From Methanobacteriota archaeon (GTDB lineage Archaea > Methanobacteriota > Methanobacteria > Methanobacteriales > Methanobacteriaceae): a DNA stretch of 28,722 nucleotides. Position numbers and translations under genes: made by a program. The notes beneath the pieces are model-generated. The model was given only the letters and a program-made list of their open reading frames with translations. It ran no database searches and had not been told where the DNA came from. The stretch spans positions 1 to 28,722 of the forward strand of contig JAEYSH010000102.1 in the NCBI GenBank assembly GCA_023434825.1, written 5' to 3'. Positions 24,166 through 28,722 of this stretch are shown here, in pieces (position 1 is the stretch's first letter; each line of letters opens with the position of its first letter).

Positions 24166-24652
24166 ATTTTCACATCAAACTAATTTTAAGCTATAAACTC
24201 ATAGATGGATATTTGAGCATATAATAAAAATTTAGCAGATTAAAACATGAATTAATGCCTAAACAATAGATTTAATAGATTAGTAAAATTCTTTAAGTAT
24301 TAATTAATTGTCTCCTACTTTAACATCCTTTATTAAATTTTTATCATAATAACAATATATAAACTTAATTATAATTACATAATAATTAGTATTAAATAAG
24401 ATAAGAGATAAATTAATAAAATTTTAAAAAAATAGATTTTGAAACAAATATAAAACTAATAAAATCAATGGTACCGTAAATTTACCAGTATTGCTCTTCA
24501 TTCATGAGTTTTTCAGTATTATTATCTTTTATTATATCTAGATTTTTAATATTTGCACCTCTATAAATTGCATTAAAGAAATTAACTGTGCAATGTTTTA
24601 AAATCATTATATAAAAAGGAGTAATAAAAATATCAATTAAAATAAGTTGGGA
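24166..24652. other. long AT-rich intergenic region
   Basis: Nearly 490 bases between the zinc-ribbon gene and tRNA-Arg. It is very AT-rich and contains several TATA-like tracts. The only coding candidate is a 41-codon minus-strand frame at 24482-24607, which lacks a ribosome binding site. No structured RNA, repeat array or mobile-element ends were visible. It could be decayed sequence next to a tRNA, a common landing site for integrating elements. Confidence 0.45.
24482..24607 (-). CDS. doubtful 41-codon ORF
   Basis: An ATG at 24607 opens a frame of 41 codons ending NEEQYW before TAA. There is no Shine-Dalgarno, but a minus-strand AT tract lies just upstream. The translation has a balanced composition (for example GANIKNLDIIKDNN), so it may be a small gene or the tail of a decayed one. 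No family is recognised, and chance is a real possibility in DNA of this composition. Confidence 0.22.
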   Translation of the reverse strand: MILKHCTVNFFNAIYRGANIKNLDIIKDNNTEKLMNEEQYW

Positions 24653-24724
24653 TGCCCTGACCGGGACTTGAACCCGGGTAATAGGATCCGCAATCCTACG
24701 TGATATCCGCTACACTACCAGGGC
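24653..24724 (-). tRNA. tRNA-Arg (anticodon GCG)
   Basis: The minus strand folds as a 72-base tRNA. Acceptor stem GCCCTGG pairs with TCAGGGC (one G-U), discriminator A, D arm GTGT...TCAC, anticodon stem TAGGA/TCCTA with loop TTGCGGA giving anticodon GCG (reads CGC and CGU, Arg), a 4-base variable loop, and T arm CCGGG-TTCAAGT-CCCGG. No intron, and the CCA end is not encoded in the expected place. It lies between the zinc-ribbon gene and the methanol operon and is transcribed on its own. Confidence 0.95.
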
Positions 24725-24829
24725 ATTAAAAATAGAATTCAATTAAAGATAAGTAATGTAGTAAAAATTCCGATTAGTATACTTAATTAATTTTTTATAT
24801 ATTTAAGTTTTTTTAAGATTATATTAAAT

Positions 24830-26458
24830 TTATTTAATCTCTTTTTCGCTAAGAAATTCTCCATATTTGAAAACTTTTTCTGAGCACGAGAGTTCACATC
24901 TCATACAGGCCATACCACTGCATAATTCTGTTTTAATTTCAGCTTCTCCATTTTCGACAGTTAAAGCTTCTTCCGGGCAGTTTTTCATGCAGCTCTGGCA
25001 GCTACTGCACCCCTGAATATTAGCATGTAATATAGAACCAATATGAACTATTTTTAAGCCGTATTTACCAAGTTCGGGAATATCCTTTTCAAAAATTCTA
25101 TGTATTTTGGGGTCATGAACTCGGGGAGGAAGTTTTTGATAACCATACTTGCTTAACCAGTCATTATACATCCAAAATGGCATTCCCTGCTCACACATTG
25201 AAAGTTCGAGTGAATATATCTTTTCAAAAATTTTGGAGGTTGCAAGTGTTATATGTTTACCCCTCATACTATCAGCTATTTTCTGTAAATCTTCAAGTAA
25301 ATCCGGATTTAATACGATATCTCTGGCCATTGCAAGCGACGTGTTCCCTATTTGATAAATTTCCTTCGATGAAGGCGGAATTTGTCCAACATCCAGTGAT
25401 TTATTGGGATCAACATAAAAACCCGATGCACCAGCCATATATACGGCATCAATTTCATCGAGGAAAATATCTGCTTCCTGTGCTAATGTTAAATGGGCAG
25501 CTCTAAAGGCTCCAAGAGCTTTACCAATGTTTTCAATATCTTTTTCAGTAAGATAAATGTCATTTTGAAGGTGAATTTTATGGTCTTTACTTTTTATTTT
25601 AGGTAATGAAATCAGGCCAGAAGTCAATCCTAAACTGTAAGCAGCTATTACTCCAGTTCCAGTTATTCCTTTAGCTTTTTCCTGACCTTCTTTATATTCA
25701 ATAATCTCACCATTTGATGGATCGACTGTTCTCCCACTTTCTGCTATTAAATTTTCGTTTAAAATTTCTATTTTCCATCCATAATTGGCAGATTCAAGGT
25801 CACAGATTGTTCCGGGAGAAGCTAGTCTCCCTTTTTCTATCATCTGTCCTTCTATTGCAGGTCCAGCAGCAGCAGAACATGAATAAACTTCTCCATCTAT
25901 TACCAGCCCTATTTCAGCGTTTGTTCCAAAATCAGAAACTAAAAATATCCCTTCTTTTTCCAGCACTCCTGATTTAAAAAGCATTGCTAATGCATCTGCC
26001 CCAATTTCGTGTTTTATAGCAGGAGGAATGTAAATTTCAGCATTTTCAGGTATTTCAAGTCCTATTTTTATAGGTGATGTAATTGTAGCGTTCCTGGATG
26101 GAGGAGTTACTTCTAACCTTTCAAGAGCATGTTCTCCCCAGTAAGCAAGGTCTCTAATTTCAATATTATGGAATAGGGAAAGTTGTATTGGATTTCCACA
26201 AACTGAAACTCTTTCCACATTTTCAAGGTCAATATTTAGATTTTTAATCACCTTGTTAATAGATTCCATAAGGAGCAAGTGTGCAGTTTCTCTCCCGACA
26301 GTTATTGCAAAATGAAGATGGTCTACAACGTTTGCGCCGGGTAATGGGTGTCTGAGGGTTATTGCTGTAGAAATTACTTTTTCACTACTTAAATCCAGTG
26401 CTTGAGCCCTAATTCCGCTGGTTCCAATATCTATGGCGATTGCTAATTTATCACTCAT
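24830..26458 (-). CDS. RamA-like corrinoid reductive activase
   Basis: A 542-residue protein of the RamA / DUF4445 family, which uses ATP to reduce inactive Co(II) corrinoid to Co(I) on methyltransferase corrinoid proteins. The N terminus AIDIGTSGIRAQALDL and VSDFGTNAEIGLVIDG are ASKHA-type ATPase motifs; MAGASGFYVDP belongs to the DUF4445 core. The C terminus carries two [4Fe-4S] motifs, CSSCQSCMKNCPEEAL (C-x2-C-x2-C-x3-C-P) and CSGMACMRCELSC (C-x4-C-x2-C-x3-C), as in RamA of Methanosarcina. TTGAGGAAAATTA precedes the ATG, and it begins 24 bases after mtaC. As the third gene of the mtaB-mtaC operon its client is most likely MtaC. Confidence 0.88.
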   Translation of the reverse strand: MSDKLAIAIDIGTSGIRAQALDLSSEKVISTAITLRHPLPGANVVDHLHFAITVGRETAHLLLMESINKVIKNLNIDLENVERVSVCGNPIQLSLFHNIEIRDLAYWGEHALERLEVTPPSRNATITSPIKIGLEIPENAEIYIPPAIKHEIGADALAMLFKSGVLEKEGIFLVSDFGTNAEIGLVIDGEVYSCSAAAGPAIEGQMIEKGRLASPGTICDLESANYGWKIEILNENLIAESGRTVDPSNGEIIEYKEGQEKAKGITGTGVIAAYSLGLTSGLISLPKIKSKDHKIHLQNDIYLTEKDIENIGKALGAFRAAHLTLAQEADIFLDEIDAVYMAGASGFYVDPNKSLDVGQIPPSSKEIYQIGNTSLAMARDIVLNPDLLEDLQKIADSMRGKHITLATSKIFEKIYSLELSMCEQGMPFWMYNDWLSKYGYQKLPPRVHDPKIHRIFEKDIPELGKYGLKIVHIGSILHANIQGCSSCQSCMKNCPEEALTVENGEAEIKTELCSGMACMRCELSCSEKVFKYGEFLSEKEIK

Positions 26459-26482
26459 TAATTTTCCTCAAAAACTTGAGAT

Positions 26483-27310
26483 TTAATCGTATTCCGGAAC
26501 GAATTCTCCTACAATTTCTGAATACTGCTTTCTAATTTCACGCCATGTTTTTTTGTCTTTTACTATGCTATCAGCTAATTTAGGTGTGTGATAAGCTTCA
26601 ACACCGTATACACTCATTGGAAATGATTCAACGAAATCTCTTCTAACAGAACCGCCACCGCATCCAATTGCAGGGACTTCTAGACCATTTTTTTGCATCT
26701 CTTCAACTACTTTTGGAAATGCAGTCATGGTGGTAGTCATCAAAGCAGTTCCTGTCATAAATATTGGTTTATATTCCTTCACGGCATCTACTACTTCTTC
26801 ATTAGGTACATCTCTTCCTAGATCAATTGCCTCAAATCCGCCTGCTCTTAAAAACATCACCACTAAATTCTTACCTATGTCATGTGGATCTCCTTCTGCT
26901 ACAAATGAAACTACTGTTCCTTTAGTTTCACTTCGATGTCCAAGGACTTTTTCACTTTCTTTGAGCCCTTCCATCATTGCATCTCCGGATAGCATTAAAT
27001 CAGGCAGAAAATAAAATCCTTTGGTATAAAGGGCGTTTACAGCATCCATTCCTTTCATTAATCCGTTGTTAATTACATCCATTGGAGATAAGCCGTCTTC
27101 TAATCCTTCTTTAACACTGTTAAGCGATTCATCCATATCTCCATGTAACACGCCCATGGCAATGGATCTATATGGCTCATCTTTTGGAAGAATTGCCTGG
27201 ACATCTGGATCATTTTCTGGTGTTATTGCAGGTCCTTCAAGCTCTACATTGTATCTAACCGCTACAAAATCCTGATCCATTCCTGATTCTAATTCATCAA
27301 TATTTCTCAT
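26483..27310 (-). CDS. mtaC: methanol corrinoid protein MtaC
   Basis: MtaC carries the corrinoid that accepts the methyl group of methanol from MtaB and hands it to MtaA for coenzyme M methylation. The 275-residue protein has the helical cap domain (about 50-120, LKEGLEDGLSPMDVINNGLMKGM-type pattern) and the B12-binding domain with the base-off ligand His143 in EGDPHDIGKN (DxHxxG), then GTALMTTTM and AIGCGGG. The frame extends to a GTG at 27316 that is part of the GAGGTG ribosome binding site; the ATG at 27310 (MRNIDELES) is the better start. It begins nine bases after mtaB, so the two are translationally close. Confidence 0.93.
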   Translation of the reverse strand: MRNIDELESGMDQDFVAVRYNVELEGPAITPENDPDVQAILPKDEPYRSIAMGVLHGDMDESLNSVKEGLEDGLSPMDVINNGLMKGMDAVNALYTKGFYFLPDLMLSGDAMMEGLKESEKVLGHRSETKGTVVSFVAEGDPHDIGKNLVVMFLRAGGFEAIDLGRDVPNEEVVDAVKEYKPIFMTGTALMTTTMTAFPKVVEEMQKNGLEVPAIGCGGGSVRRDFVESFPMSVYGVEAYHTPKLADSIVKDKKTWREIRKQYSEIVGEFVPEYD

Positions 27311-27319
27311 TCTCACACC

Positions 27320-28705
27320 TCATAACTCATAGTTTTTGGGGTTAAATTCGGGTACTTTTCTTGAATATGCCCTAATACATTCATCAATAAATTGATCAGC
27401 GTCCATTGGCAGGTCTTCGATGATTTTAATTGCACTATCGAGTGATTCTCTTTCAAATCTTGTAAGATAGAGTTTATTTGCATCGACTGCTTCGTTAATT
27501 ATTTTTCCAACTTCCAGAGCAGCGGCTCTTGCTCTTAGATATGGATCTTTGCCATATTTTACAATGGCCTCTCCTATACGGTGAGCATTGTCGTAAGCTA
27601 AAATTAGGGACTGTGGGTCTCTGTATTTATCTGTAAGTGTGTAAAGGTCTCTTAATATTTCTTCTTCTCCAGTTTGGAGTGCTGTGTTCATTAAAGCGGA
27701 CTCATATCCTGTAGCCTGTAACCAGACTTCAGGGGTTGTACCTCCCATTTCCTGTCTATGATAAACTGATTCATTACTCCAAACATCACATACTGCACAG
27801 GTCAGGTTACCCATTAAGTCTGAATGAGCACATACAGCATTTTTCCCTTCCATTGCTATTGGAACTCCACTTATAGATTTAACAATAGGATTTTCATAAC
27901 CACAATCTTTTAATGGACCTACTGCACCAGCTTCAACGGCAACAAGACTTCTTGCTGCACCCATTCCCCTTGCAAGGGCTGCCACTGTGTGTGAAACATC
28001 TTTATCCAGTAATCCTCCAGCCATAAACATTGCAGTGTTGGCTTGGGAGCAATCTGTGTCTCCTCCGGGCCGGCAATCGTACTTTTTACAGATATTTACT
28101 ATTCTTTTCCAGATGTACTCCATATCTATGCTTCCGAGAACTCCAATACCAAAGAGTATAGCTCGGGGGTCTCCTCTTGATATTCCATAATCTGAAAGTG
28201 CTTTTCCACCCATTGATTCTATACATAGATCTGAAGCTCCATTTGACGCACATGCTTCCATTGTTTCCTCAATGGCGTTATCATAATCTGATCCTCTTAG
28301 TCCTGGACCTCTCTCTTCTATTCTTATATCGGCAGGAGTTTGTCTGAGAGATACTCTAATGCCATATTCGTCGTAATATCTTTCTAAAACATCTACCTGG
28401 ACTTTTGTAGTTTCAGCTGCCCATTGAGGATTATTTGTTTGTTGAGATACATGTTCCTGTTCAAGCATGAAAGCAGGTAATCCTATACCTACTGCTCTTT
28501 CACATGCACTTTGTGCTATATTTCTACATTCAGCTATCATCCTTTCTTCTGACGTTTCGGATCCTTCCACGGGGGCTACTTTTACTTCAGGGACTACATA
28601 ACTTGCACCAAACTGCATGTTCCATCTTTGGCTTACTGGAAACCTGGAACGACCGAAAACCATTTCTTCGGGCTTTTTATATACCATTTTTGTAAATCTT
28701 TTCAC
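27320..28705 (-). CDS. mtaB: methanol:cobalamin methyltransferase MtaB
   Basis: MtaB is the zinc enzyme that activates methanol and methylates the corrinoid of MtaC. The three zinc ligands of the Methanosarcina barkeri protein (Glu164, Cys220, Cys269) are matched one residue earlier: Glu163 in LCIESMGG, Cys219 in GDTDCSQAN, and Cys268 in PLKDCGYENP. The open frame runs to a GTG at 28717, but GGTG lies six bases before the GTG at 28705, giving MKRFTKMVYKKPEEMVFG, which fits the N terminus of known MtaB (KKFTKM...MVFGKA). With this start it has 461 residues, the normal length. It heads the operon mtaB-mtaC-ramA-like; its promoter lies at or beyond the window edge. mtaA is not in the window. Confidence 0.95.
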   Translation of the reverse strand: MKRFTKMVYKKPEEMVFGRSRFPVSQRWNMQFGASYVVPEVKVAPVEGSETSEERMIAECRNIAQSACERAVGIGLPAFMLEQEHVSQQTNNPQWAAETTKVQVDVLERYYDEYGIRVSLRQTPADIRIEERGPGLRGSDYDNAIEETMEACASNGASDLCIESMGGKALSDYGISRGDPRAILFGIGVLGSIDMEYIWKRIVNICKKYDCRPGGDTDCSQANTAMFMAGGLLDKDVSHTVAALARGMGAARSLVAVEAGAVGPLKDCGYENPIVKSISGVPIAMEGKNAVCAHSDLMGNLTCAVCDVWSNESVYHRQEMGGTTPEVWLQATGYESALMNTALQTGEEEILRDLYTLTDKYRDPQSLILAYDNAHRIGEAIVKYGKDPYLRARAAALEVGKIINEAVDANKLYLTRFERESLDSAIKIIEDLPMDADQFIDECIRAYSRKVPEFNPKNYEL

Positions 28706-28722
28706 ATTATACACCACTAAAT

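Noticed and set aside
27320..28717. Start of MtaB at the GTG at 28717
   Set aside because: The GGTG needed as ribosome binding site for the GTG at 28705 lies just there, and the shorter protein matches the known MtaB N terminus and ligand numbering.
1..28722. CRISPR arrays, insertion sequences, integrases
   Set aside because: No regularly spaced direct repeats of CRISPR type and no transposase or integrase motifs were found; the only repeat array is coding.

Overview
The window looks like chromosomal DNA from a hydrogenotrophic methanogen of the order Methanobacteriales, most likely a Methanobacterium species. Support: O-phosphoseryl-tRNA synthetase, a thiol:fumarate reductase A subunit, CTP-dependent riboflavin kinase, a GatCAB-type amidotransferase A subunit, an adhesin-like protein with the C-terminal anchor usual in this order, a MtaB/MtaC/RamA-type methanol module, low GC content, and TATA-type promoters with GGTG/GGAGG ribosome binding sites.

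Layout. 1-5.7 kb: end of a TMEM175-family channel gene, an exported acetolactate decarboxylase, a HAD phosphatase with a P-type ATPase-like motif, three small protein genes (63, 49 and 55 codons), an alanine dehydrogenase / small protein / LysE exporter set, and a DUF1624 membrane protein. 5.8-9.5 kb: gatA, a protein with the CobB/CobQ domains in swapped order, and ribB. 9.7-15.8 kb: one giant adhesin-like gene on the minus strand. Its frame stays open for 431 codons upstream of the first ATG, back to a good ribosome binding site and signal peptide, where the expected start codon reads ATC.

16.1-18.2 kb holds the most interesting locus. An asparagine-synthetase-like protein lacks the N-terminal Cys nucleophile and looks like a lasso peptide cyclase (McjC type). 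It converges on an unlisted 38-codon gene that reads as a lasso precursor: leader with YxxP, then G, then T at position -2, and a 15-residue core GPGDGDGDLNGAGSV in which Gly1 and Asp8 could form the ring. No leader-binding protein, leader peptidase or exporter is visible in the window.

18.2-24.2 kb is housekeeping: a likely sepS-nfi-ribK operon, tfrA, a DUF1697 protein and an unrecognised zinc-ribbon protein. 24.65 kb carries tRNA-Arg(GCG). 24.8-28.7 kb is a minus-strand operon mtaB-mtaC-ramA-like: MtaB moves the methyl group of methanol to the corrinoid on MtaC, and the RamA-like iron-sulfur ATPase would reactivate oxidised corrinoid. mtaA is not in the window.

All calls rest on reading translations and motifs by eye; no database search was run.
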